A DNA stretch of 64,000 nucleotides, taken from assembly GCF_024323335.1 (NCBI RefSeq), contig NC_066581.1, forward strand, positions 300,577,536 through 300,641,535, in the 5' to 3' direction. This DNA is from Lathyrus oleraceus. Taxonomy: Eukaryota > Streptophyta > Magnoliopsida > Fabales > Fabaceae. This document shows positions 30,137 through 41,300 of this stretch, one piece after another. Each line of letters begins with the position of its first letter. The stretch's first letter is position 1. Under the pieces are notes generated by a model, which saw only the letters and a list, made by a program, of their open reading frames with translations, had not been told where the DNA came from and searched no databases. The position numbers were made by a program, and so were the translations under genes.

Positions 30137-30387
30137 TAAAAAAGGGAAACTTTTATCTACTGCCACTTATCTTGAAAATGGGGTAACTCTATTGTCTTAT
30201 AAACTTGAAAACATGAAAAAAAATCCATAAGAGTGTTGATCAATGGGTCTGATATGCTAGATGAAATTCTTCAAGTTGGAAAAGAGGCTGGAAACTTAAA
30301 AGGTATAGGTTTTAACTTACCAATATCAAAATAAATAAGGAAAACCCCATGTGACAATTTATTCCTCCAGAAAGAAAGTATGAGCCC

Positions 30388-30920
30388 ATGATGTCCGACC
30401 AAATGTTACAACATCCTGTCAGACATCTGGAAACTCAAACTAAAGTCAAGTTTTTGCCTTGGAAATGTCATTATTGTGGTAAGTATGGACATATAAATCC
30501 TTTCTGCTACAGACTGTATGATTATCCAAAACATCCAACACATCCTAGGACTAATCATGTAATGATTAAAACTAGAAAGGAGTGGAAACCTAAGGTTGTT
30601 CCACATGAAACTACTTGTTCTTCCACATGCCTAATGTCCAAGGAAGATGAAGTCAAGTTATGGTACCATAAGCTTGGACATATGAATCTCAAAGGGATAT
30701 CTCTTGGTTACTCTACAAACAGTAGAGCTTACAGGGTATTTAACTCCAGAACCAAAGGCATGTTGTAATCCATTAATGTTGTGGTTGATGATTCAACTTT
30801 TGTAAAAGAGACTGATTTCAATGAAGATGTTGGAACATCATCTTAACATACTGATGCTTCAGAAAATATGGAAGACATTGAGTCAATAAATGAGCCATCA
30901 AGGAATGAATCATATGCTTC
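30388..30920 (+). pseudogene. Copia-2 pol remnant with large internal deletions
   Basis: The ORF at 30388-30768 holds a second CCHC knuckle, CHYCGKYGHINPFC, then LWYHKLGHMNLKGI, the first residues of the pre-integrase zinc-binding region. This is joined at once to SLGYSTNSRAYRVFNSRTKG, a segment that lies after the integrase core in intact relatives. The core is therefore missing. After a stop at 30766 the frame continues SINVVVDD and ends near 30920; RT and RNase H are absent. The element is non-autonomous. Confidence 0.85.
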
Positions 30921-31690
30921 TGCTGACATTTGAGCTATTTGTTTTTCTGTTTGATTTTGTATGTGTTTTGTGGGCCTTTTCCCTGAATATTGCACCTCTG
31001 TGTTCCATGGTATGTCTCTCTAACTCACATGTTCTGCTACTTCTTTGCTCTATTATTTTGTTTCCATTGATGAATGTCTGCTTGGTTTGTCATATTCTGG
31101 CTAAAAAGAGGGAGTAGATAGTGTAGAGTTATGCTAATTGTGCTCTTGATATTGTTATTCTCATGTGAAGACTCTATGTAAAGGTCGTTTCTTTGAGGGG
31201 AGTGTGTTTCCTATGTGAAACGGGGAGTTATTTTTGTATTGTTGATCATGACATTCAAGGGGGGTTTGATTTGTTGTGTACTTGATGTGATGTCAGGTAG
31301 AATGTCTTGAAATTTTGTTTCAGAGATTTTTGTTTGTGCTTAGGATGTTATGTACTTACTGTGATCTCACACAGAATGTCTTGACATTTTGTTTCAGAGA
31401 ATTTTGTTTGTGCTTAGCCTGTTGTATACTTGTTGTGATGTCAGACAAAATGTCTGACATTTTGTTTCTGAATGAGGCTTATAGTGTGAGACTTTATTTC
31501 TCTCTATATGATTTATGTGAGGCTGGCTTTCTACTACTTATTTTTGTTGTGTGTGCCTCTGATATGTCTTGGTGTTATACCAAGTGTTTGATTGTTTGGT
31601 TTTATGCTTGTGATTATTGTTGTTGTTTATGTTTTCTCTAGCTATATGATGCAATAGTTGTTTTAGCCAAAATTTGCCAAAGGGGGAGAT
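30921..31690 (+). other. Copia-2 3' UTR with repeats and polypurine tracts
   Basis: Three imperfect repeats of about 75 bp occur at about 31275-31475 (GTACTTGWTGTGATGTCAG ... GACATTTTGTTTC). A purine-rich AAAAAGAGGGAGTAGAT lies at about 31101 and the main tract CCAAAGGGGGAGAT at 31677-31690. ORFs here are short and hydrophobic and not recognisable. Confidence 0.7.
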
Positions 31691-32246
31691 TGTTAGTTCT
31701 GTTTTTGTGATTGGCAACATTTTGTTAAAACAAGTGAAATAGCAAGATGTCTTGACATGCTTGTATGACATCATGACCTGCTGTTGTTTCAGTTTCTTGG
31801 AAGATTTATTTTTCAGCGTGTGTTTAGTGAAGATTCATTGATGATTTGATTCACACATTTTACGGTTCAAAGTGCGTATTTTAGAAGCTCAAAGATCGGT
31901 TCCATATGTGCAATGTTTCCTAAGAATGGTTGTCAAAACATTTAAGAAAACATTAGATCAAATTTGATTAGATTATGCATAAGATTCTACATGATAGATG
32001 TCGAAACATTTAAGGAAATATTTGATTTGAATATGCAGAAGATTGTGCAGACTAGATGCAGAACCATTTGTTGAAACATCAGATTTGATTATGCAGAATA
32101 GATGTCAAAACATTTAAGGAGACATCAAATTTGATTTGTTAAGAAGCAGAACACATATAAAAATATTTAAGGAGACATCAGATTTAATTTGATTTGGTTT
32201 GGTTTGATCTATTTTTTTTAGCCCAAAGCCCATGCTTACCAAAGGC

Positions 32247-32255
32247 TATTTAAAG
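32247..32255 (+). promoter_or_regulatory. LTR TATA box repeated in the monomers
   Basis: TATTTAAAG sits 13 bp inside the monomer start and recurs in nearly every unit at 942-bp intervals. Units starting at 40714 and 41656 have TATTTGACG instead and would have lost it. In a Ty1/copia LTR this is the expected core promoter position. Confidence 0.6.
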
Positions 32256-32311
32256 AGGACATTACTAAACCTAAAATATAGAAGAGAGAGCTTCACTTGA
32301 GCATTGGAAAA

Positions 32312-32320
32312 TTAGGGTTT
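32312..32320 (-). promoter_or_regulatory. Telo-box-like motif repeated in the monomers
   Basis: TTAGGGTTT (AAACCCTAA on the minus strand) lies about 65 bp after the TATA box in most monomers. Several units, near 44562, 47388, 48331 and 49274, have TTAGGATTT instead. Telo-boxes bind TRB-type proteins in plants; here only the motif is seen. Confidence 0.55.
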
Positions 32321-35300
32321 TAGTGTTATTTTTCATTTGTGAGCCATTCTTATATCTCGTTGATATTAGAGTTGGACTGTGTCTTTGAGTTGTAATTATG
32401 AATCAATCATAAGCTTTTAAGCAAGAGTGGATTATATGATTTGGAAGAGTGTCTTCTATTATTTGATTAAAGTTATTATCACTGTGTGTGATTGAAGGGT
32501 AGTGAGAATGGTCTCATATCTAGAAGAGTCTAATATAGAAATTCCAAGGGTAGTGATTAGGTGAGAAGTTTGTAAAACCAGAGGTTGTTTAGAACTTCAA
32601 ACTAATACTATTATAGTGGATTTCCTTTCTAGCTTGGATGCCCCCAGATGTAGGTGACGTTGCACCGAACTGGGTTAACAATTGACCTGTGTTATTTACT
32701 TCCTCCTTTTTACACTATAATTGTTTATGGTGTGACATGTCTTGAACCCGGTGTCGTGATATCGTATACAACATTTGTTATCTGTGTAATTGTCTCTGGT
32801 GTGACATGTCTTGATCCTGGTGTCATGACATCGTATGCGATATCTGTTATCTACCTACTATTATTGTTGTGTGAAGTCCTGATATTAGTGTCGTGACATC
32901 GCATACGACATCTGATATCTGCGTACCAGAATTTCACTTTTTTAAGAGTAATTGTTATGGATCTCCAACTTTAAAGATTGAGTGTGAGAGGTGAGTTAAA
33001 GGTACATTAGGGATCTAATGTTTTTCTTTTAAGTTATGTTTTTGTGTGTTAGGTGGAATAATTGTTTCTTGGGTATAGGTTCCTATTGTGAGTTGTTCAT
33101 CAAGAAAGAAGAGTTTCTTTATACTCCATTGAATTCTTTGGTGAAACCTTATGAATGTTGTCGCTGAACAAAGTTGCTTACCAAAGGCTATTTAAAGAGG
33201 ACGTTACTAAACCTAAAATATAGAAGAGAGAGCTTCACTTGAGCATTGGAAAATTAGGGTTTTAGTGTTATTTTTCATTTGTGAGCCATTCTTATATCTC
33301 GTTGATATTAGAGTTGGACTGTGTCTTTGAGTTGTAATTGTTAATCACTCATAAGCTTTTAAGCAGAAGTGGATTATATGATTTGGAAGAGTGTCTTCTA
33401 TTATTTGATTAAAGTTATTATCACTATGTGTGATTGAACGGTAGTGAGAAGGGTCTCATATCTAGAAGAGTCTAATATAGAAATTCCAAGGGTAGTGATT
33501 AGGTGAGAAGTTTGTAAAACCAGAGGTTGTTTAGAACTTCAAACTAATACTATTATAGTGGATTTGCTTTCTAGCTTGGATGCCCCCAGATGTAGGTGAC
33601 GTTGCACCGAACTAGGTTAACAATTGACCTGTGTTATTTACTTCCTCCTTTTTACACTATAATTGTTTATGGTGTGACATATCTTGAACCCGGTGTCGTG
33701 ATATCGTATACAACATTTGTTAACTGTGTAATTGTCTCTGGTGTGACATATCTTGATTCTGGTGTCATGACATCGTATACGATATTTGTTATCTACCTAC
33801 TATTATTGTTGTGTGAAGTCCTGATATTAGTGTCGTGACATCGCATACGACATCTGATATCTGCGTACAAGAATTTCACTTTTTTAAGAGTAATTGTTAT
33901 GGATCTCCAACTTTAAAGATTGAGTGTGAGAGGTGAGTTAAAGGTACATTAGGGATCTAAAGTTTTTCTTTTAAGTTATGTTTTTGTGTGTTAGGTGGAA
34001 TAATTGTTTCTTGGGTATACGTTCCTGTTGTGAGTTGTTCATCAAGAAAGAAGAGTTTCTCTATACACCATTGAATTCTTTGGTGAAACCTTTTGAAGGT
34101 TGTCGCTGAACAAAGTTGCTTACCAAAGGCTATTTAAAGAGGACGTTACTAAACCTAAAATATATTAGAGAGAGCTTCACTTGAGCATTGGAAAATTAGG
34201 GTTTTAGTGTTATTTTTCATTTGTGAGCCATCCTTATATCTCGTTGATATTAGAGTTGGACTGTGTCTTTGAGTTGTAATTGTTAATCACTCATAAGCTT
34301 TTAAGCAAGAGTGGATTATATGATTTGGAAGAGTGTCTTCTATTATTTGATTAAAGTTATTATCACTGTGTGTGATTGAAGGGTAGTGAGAAGGGTCTCA
34401 TATCTAGAAGAGTCTAATATAGAAATTCCAAGGGTAGTAATTAGGTGAGAAGTTTGTAAAACTAGAGGTTGTTTAGAACTTCAAACTAATACTATTATAG
34501 TGGATTTCCTTTCTAGCTTTGATGCCCCCAGATGTAGGTGATGTTGCACTGAACTGGGTTAACAATTGATCTGTGTTATTTACTTCCTCCTTTTTACACT
34601 ATAATTGTTTAAGGTGTGACATGTCTTGAACCCGGTGTCGTGATATCGTATACAACATTTGTTATCTGTGTAATTGTCTCTGGTGTGACATGTCTTGATC
34701 CTGGTGTCATGACATCGTATACGATATCTGTTATCTACCTACTATTATTGTTGTGTGAAGTTCTGATATTAGTGTTGTGACATCGCATACGACATCTGAT
34801 ATCTGCGTACCAGAATTTCACTTTTTTAAGAGTAATTGTTATGGATCTCCAACTTTAAAGATTGAGTGTGAGAGGTGAGTTAAAGGTACATTAGGGAACT
34901 AATGTTTTTCTTTTAAGTTATGTTTTTGTGTGTCAGGTGGAACAAATCGTTTCTTGGGTATAGGTTCTTGTTGCGAGTTGTTCATCAAGAAAGAAGAGTT
35001 TCTCTATACTCCATTGAATTCTTTGGTGAAACCTTATGAAGGTTGTCGCTGAACAAAGTTGCTTACCAAAGGCTATTTAAAGAGGACGTTACTAAACCTA
35101 AAATATAGAAGAGAGAGCTTCACTTGAGCATTGGAAAATTAGGGTTTTAGTGTTATTTTTCATTTGTGAGCCATTCTTATATCTCGTTGATATTAGAGTT
35201 GGGCTGTGTCTTTGAGTTGTAATTGTTAATCACTCATAAGCTTTTAAGCAAGAGTGGATTATATGATTTGGAAGAGTGTCTTCTATTATTTGATTAAAGT

Positions 35301-38300
35301 CATTATCACTTTGTGTGATTGAAGGGTAGTGAGAAGGGTCTCATATCTAGAAGAGTCTAATGTAGAAATTCCAAGGGTAGTGATTAGGTGAGAAGTTTGT
35401 AAAACCAGAGGTTGTTTAGAACTTCAAACTAATACTATTATAGTGGATTTCCTTTCTAGCTTGGATGCCCCCAGATGTAGGTGACGTTGCACCGAACTGG
35501 GTTAACAATTGACCTGTGTTATTTACTTCCTCCTTTTTAAACTATAATTGTTTATGGTGTGACATGTCTTGAACCCGGTGTCGTGATATCGTATACAACA
35601 TTTGTTATCTGTGTAATTGTCTCCGGTGTGACATGTCTTGATCCTGGTGCCATGACACCGTATACGATATCTGTTATCTACTTACTGTTATTGTCGTGTG
35701 AAGTCCTTATATTAGTGTCGTGACATCGCATACGACATCTGATATCTGCGTACAAGAATTTCACTTTTTTAAGAGTAATTGTTATGGATCTCCAACTTTA
35801 AAGATTGAGTGTGAGAGGTGAGTTAAAGGTACATTAGGGATCTAATGTTTTTCTTTTAAGTTATGTTTTTGTGTGTCAGGTGGAATAATCGTTTCTTGGG
35901 TATAGGTTCTTGTTGCGAGTTGTTCATCAAGAAAGAAGAGTTTCTCTATACTCCATTGAATTCTTTGGTGAAACCTTATGAAGGTTGTCGCTGAACAAAG
36001 TTGCTTACCAAAGGCTATTTAAAGAGGACGTTACTAAACCTAAAATATAGAAGAGAGAGCTTCACTTGAGCATTGGAAAATTAGGGTTTTAGTGTTATTT
36101 TTCATTTGTGAGCCATTCTTATATCTCGTTGATATTAGAGTTGGACTGTGTCTTTGAGTTGTAATTGTTAATCACTCATAAGCTTTTAAGCAAGAGTGGA
36201 TTATATGATTTGGAAGAGTGTCTTCTATTATTTGATTAAAGTCATTATCACTGCGTGTGATTGAAGGGTAGTGAGAAGGGTCTCATATCTAGAAGAGTCT
36301 AATGTAGAAATTCCAAGGGTAGTGATTAGGTTAGAAGTTTGTAAAACCAGAGGTTGTTTAGAACTTCAAACTAATACTATTATAGTGGATTTCCTTTCTA
36401 GCTTGGATGCCCGCAGATGTAGGTGACGTTGCACCGAACTGGGTTAACAATTGACCTGTGTTATTTACTTTCTCCTTTTTACACTATAATTGTTTATGGT
36501 GTGACATGTCTTGAACCCGGTGTCGTGATATCGTATACAACATTTGTTATCTCTGTAATTGTCTCTGGTGTGACATGTCTTAATCCTGGTGTCATGACAT
36601 CGTATACGATATCTGTTATCTACTTACTATTATTGTTGTGTGAAGTCCTGATATTAGTGTCGTGACATCGCATACGACATCTGATATCTGCGTACCAGAA
36701 TTTCACTTTTTTAAGAGTAATTGTTATGGATCTCCACCTTTAAAGATTGAGTGTGAGAGGTGAGTTAAAGGTACATTAGGGATCTAATGTTTTTCTTTTA
36801 AGTTATGTTTTTGTGTGTCAGGTGGAATAATCGTTTCTTGGGTATAGGATCTTGTTGCGAGTTGTTCATCAAGAAAGAAGAGTTTCTCTATACTCCATTG
36901 AAATCTTTGGTGAAACCTTATGAAGGTTGTCGCTGAACAAAGTTGCTTACCAAAGGCTATTTAAAGAGGACGTTACTAAACCTAAAATATAGAAGAGAGA
37001 GCTTCACTTGAGCATTGGAAAATTAGGGTTTTAGTGTTATTTTTCATTTGTGAGCCATTCTTATATCTCGTTGATATTAGAGTTGGACTGTGTCTTTGAG
37101 TTGTAATTGTTGATCACTCATAAGCTTTTAAGCAACAGTGGATTATATGATTTGGAAGAGTGTCTTCTATTATTTGATTAAAGTCATTATCACTGTGTGT
37201 GATTGAAGGGTAGTGAGAAGGGTCTCATATCTAGAAGAGTCTAATGTAGAAATTCCAAGGGTAGTGATTAGGTGAGAAGTTTGTAAAACCAGAGGTTGTT
37301 TAGAACTTCAAAGTAATACTATTATAGTGGATTTCCTTTATAGCTTGGATGCCCGCAGATGTAGGTGACGTTGCACCGAACTGGGTTAACAATTGACCTG
37401 TGTTATTTACTTCCTCCTTTTTACACTATAATTGTTTATGGTGTGACATGTCTTGAACCCGGTGTCGTGATATCGTATACAACATTTGTTATCTCTGTAA
37501 TTGTCTCTGGTGTGACATGTCTTAATCCTGGTGTCATGACATCGTATACGATATCTGTTATCTACTTACTATTATTGTTGTGTGAAGTCCTGATATTAGT
37601 TTCGTGACATCGCATACGACATCTGATATCTGCGTACCAGAATTTCACTTTTTTAAGAGTAATTGTTATGGATCTCCAACTTTAAAGATTGAGTGTGAGA
37701 GGTGAGTTAAAGGTACATTAGGGATCTAATGTTTTTCTTTTAAGTTATGTTTTTGTGTGTCAGGTGGAATAATCGTTTCTTGGGTATAGGATCTTGTTGC
37801 GAGTTGTTCATCAAGAAAGAAGAGTTTCTCTATACTCCATTGAAATCTTTGGTGAAACCTTATGAAGGTTGTCGCTGAACAAAGTTGCTTACCAAAGGCT
37901 ATTTAAAGAGGACGTTACTAAACCTAAAATATAGAAGAGAGAGCTTCACTTGAGCATTGGAAAATTAGGGTTTTAGTGTTATTTTTCATTTGTGAGCCAT
38001 TCTTATATCTCGTTGATATTAGAGTTGGACTATGTCTTTGAGTTGTAATTGTTGATCACTCATAAGCTTTTAAGCAACAGTGGATTATATGATTTGGAAG
38101 AGTGTCTTCTATTATTTGATTAAAGTCATTATCACTGTGTGTGATTGAAGGGTAGTGAGAAGGGTCTCATATCTAGAAGAGTTTAATGTAGAAATTCCAA
38201 GGGTAGTGATTAGGTGAGAAGTTTGTAAAACCAGAGGTTGTTTAGAACTTCAAAGTAATACTATTATAGTGGATTTCCTTTATAGCTTGGATGCCCGCAG

Positions 38301-41300
38301 ATGTAGGTGACGTTGCACCGAACTGGGTTAACAATTGACCTGTGTTATTTACTTCCTCCTTTTTACACTATAATTGTTTATGGTGTGACATGTCTTGAAC
38401 CCGTTGTCGTGATATCGTATACAACATTTGTTATCTCTGTAATTGTCTCTGGTGTGACATGTCTTAATCCTGGTGTCATGACATCGTATACGATATCTGT
38501 TATCTACTTACTATTATTCTCGTGTGAAGTCCTGATATTAGTGTCGTGACATCGTATACGACATCTGATATCTGCGTACCAGAATTTCACTTTTTTAAGA
38601 GTAATTGTTATGGATCTCCAACTTTAAAGATTGAGTGTGAGAGGTGAGTTAAAGGTACATTAGGGATCTAATGTTTTTCTTTTAAGTTATGTTTTTGTGT
38701 GTCAGGTGGAATAATCGTTTCTTGGGTATAGGTTCTTGTTGCGAGTTGTTCATCAAGAAAGAAGAGTTTCTCTATACTCCATTGAAATCTTTGGTGAAAC
38801 TTTATGAATGTTGTCGCTGAACAAAGTTGCTTACCAAAGGCTATTTAAAGAGGACGTTACTAAACCTAAAATATAGAAGAGATAGCTTCACTTGAGCATT
38901 GGAAAATTAGGGTTTTAGTGTTATTTTTCATTTGTGAGCCATTCTTATATCTCGTTGATATTAGAGTTGGACCGTGTCTTTAAGTTGTAATTGTTAATCA
39001 CTCATAAGCTTTTAAGCAAGAGGGGATTATATGATTTGGAAGAGTGTCTTCTATTATTTGATTAAAGTCATTATCACTGCGTGTGATTGAAGGGTAGTGA
39101 GAAGGGTCTCATATCTAGAAGAGTCTAATGTAGAAATTCCAAGGGTAGTGATTAGGTGAGAAGTTTGTAAAACCAGAGGTTGTTTAGAACTTCAAACTAA
39201 TACTATTATAGTGGATTTCCTTTCTAGCTTGGATGCCCCCAGATGTAGGTGACGTTGCACCGAACTGGGTTAACAATTGACCTGTGTTATTTACTTCCTC
39301 CTTTTTACACTATAATTGTTTATGGTGTGACATGTCTTGAACCCGGTGTCGTGATATCGTATACAACATTTGTTATCTCTGTAATTGTCTCTGGTGTGAC
39401 ATGTCTTAATCCTGGTGTCATGACATCGTATATGATATCTATTATCTACTTACTATTATTGTTGTGTGAAGTCCTGATATTAGTGTCGTGACATCGCATA
39501 CGACATCTGATATCTGCGTACCAGAATTTCACTTTTTTAAGAGTAAATGTTATGGATCTCCAACTTTAAAGATTGAGTGTGAGAGGTGAGTTAAAGGTAC
39601 ATTAGGGATCTAATGTTTTTCTTTTAAGTTATGTTTTTGTGTGTCAGGTGGAACAAATCGTTTCTTGGGTATAGGTTCTTGTTGCGAGTTGTTCATCAAG
39701 AAAGAAGAGTTTCTCTATACTCCATTGAATTCTTTGGTGAAACCTTATGAAGGTTGTCGCTGAACAAAGTTGCTTACCAAAGGCTATTTAAAGAGGACGT
39801 TACTAAACCTAAAATATAGAAGAGAGAGCTTCACTTGAGCATTGGAAAATTAGGGTTTTAGTGTTATTTTTCATTTGTGAGCCATTCTTATATCTCGTTG
39901 ATATTAGAGTTGGACTGTGTCTTTGAGTTGTAATTGTTAATCACTCATAAGCTTTTAAGCAAGAGCGGATTATATGATTTGGAAGAGTGTCTTCTATTAT
40001 TTGATTAAAGTCATTATCACTGCGTGTGATTGAAGGGTAGTGAGAAGGGTCTCATATCTAGAAGTGTCTAATGTAGAAATTCCAAGGGTAGTGATTAGGT
40101 GAGAAGTTTATAAAACCAGAGGTTGTTTAGAACTTCAAACTAATACTATTATAGTGGATTTCCTTTCTAGCTTGGATGCCCCCAGATGTAGGTGACGTTG
40201 CACCGAACTGGGTTAACAATTGACCTGTGTTATTTACTTCCTCCTTTTTACACTATAATTGTTTTTGGTGTGACATGTCTTGAACCCGGTGTCGTGATAT
40301 CGTATACAACATTTGTTATCTGTGTAATTGTCTCTGGTGTGACATGTCTTAATCCTGGTGTCATGACATCGTATACGATATCTGTTATCTACTTACTATT
40401 ATTGTTGTGTGAAGTCCTGCTATTAGTGTCGTGACATCGCATACGACATCTGATATCTGCATACCAGAATTTCACTTTTTTAAGAGTAATTGTTATGGAT
40501 CTCCAACTTTAAAGATTTAGTGTGAGAGGTGAGTTAAAGGTTCATTAGGGATCTAATGTTTTTCTTTTAAGTTATGTTTTTGTGTGTCAGGTGGAATAAT
40601 CGTTTCTTGGGTATAGGTTCTTGTTGCGAGTTGTTCATCAAGAAAGAAGAGTTTCTCTATACTCCATTGAATTCTTTGGTGAAACCTTATGAAGGTTGTC
40701 GCTGAACAAAGTTGCTTACCAAAGGCTATTTGACGAGGACGTTACTAAACCTAAAATATAGAAGAGAGAGCTTCACTTAAGCATTGGAAAATTAGGGTTT
40801 TAGTGTTATTTTTCATTTGTGAGCCATTCTTATATCTCGTTGATATTAGAGTTGGACTGTGCCTTTGAGTTGTAATTGTTAATCACTCATAAGCTTTTAA
40901 GCAAGAGTGGATTATACGATTTGGAAGAGTGTCATCTATTATTTGATTAAAGTCATTATCACTGTGTGTGATTGAAGGGTAGTGAGAAGGGTCTCATATC
41001 TAGAAGAGTCTAATGTAGAAATTCCAACGGTAGTGATTAGGTGAGAAGTTTGTAAAACCAGAGGTTGTTTAGAACTTCAAACTAATACTATTATAGTGGA
41101 TTTCCTTTCTAGCTTGGATGCCCCCAGATGTAGGTGACGTTGCACCGAACTGGGTTAACAATTGACTTGTGTTATTTACTTCCTTCTTTTTACACTATAA
41201 TTGTTTATGGTGTCACATGTCTTGAACCCGGTGTCGTGATATCGTATACAACATTTGTTATCTGTGTAATTGTCTCTGGTGTGACATGTCTTAATCCTGG

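Larger units (their letters stand above)
28787..32925 (+). mobile_element. Copia-2: decayed, internally deleted Sirevirus-like element
   Basis: A short end of its 5' LTR (28787-about 28882), a degenerate primer-binding site, a gag pseudogene, a deleted pol, a 3' UTR, a polypurine tract (31677-31690) and a 3' LTR from 31691 are present. The rest of the 5' LTR must lie left of copia-1, which inserted into it. The 3' LTR flows into the satellite array. Gag type (GTNYDYWKACMVAFLKSMD), polypurine sequence AAAGGGGGAGAT and LTR U5 motifs place it near Sirevirus. Confidence 0.8.
31691..32925 (+). repeat. Copia-2 3' LTR (about 1235 bp)
   Basis: It starts TGTTAGTTCTG after the polypurine tract. The U3 part (31928-32190) holds about five degenerate repeats of roughly 60 bp with AACATTTAAGGARA and GATTTGATTATGCAGA. 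TATTTAAAG (32247-32255) is the TATA box. U5 includes TGTAGGTGACGTTGCACC and three roughly 75-bp subrepeats. From 32234 on, the sequence is also the first monomer of the satellite array. Confidence 0.78.
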
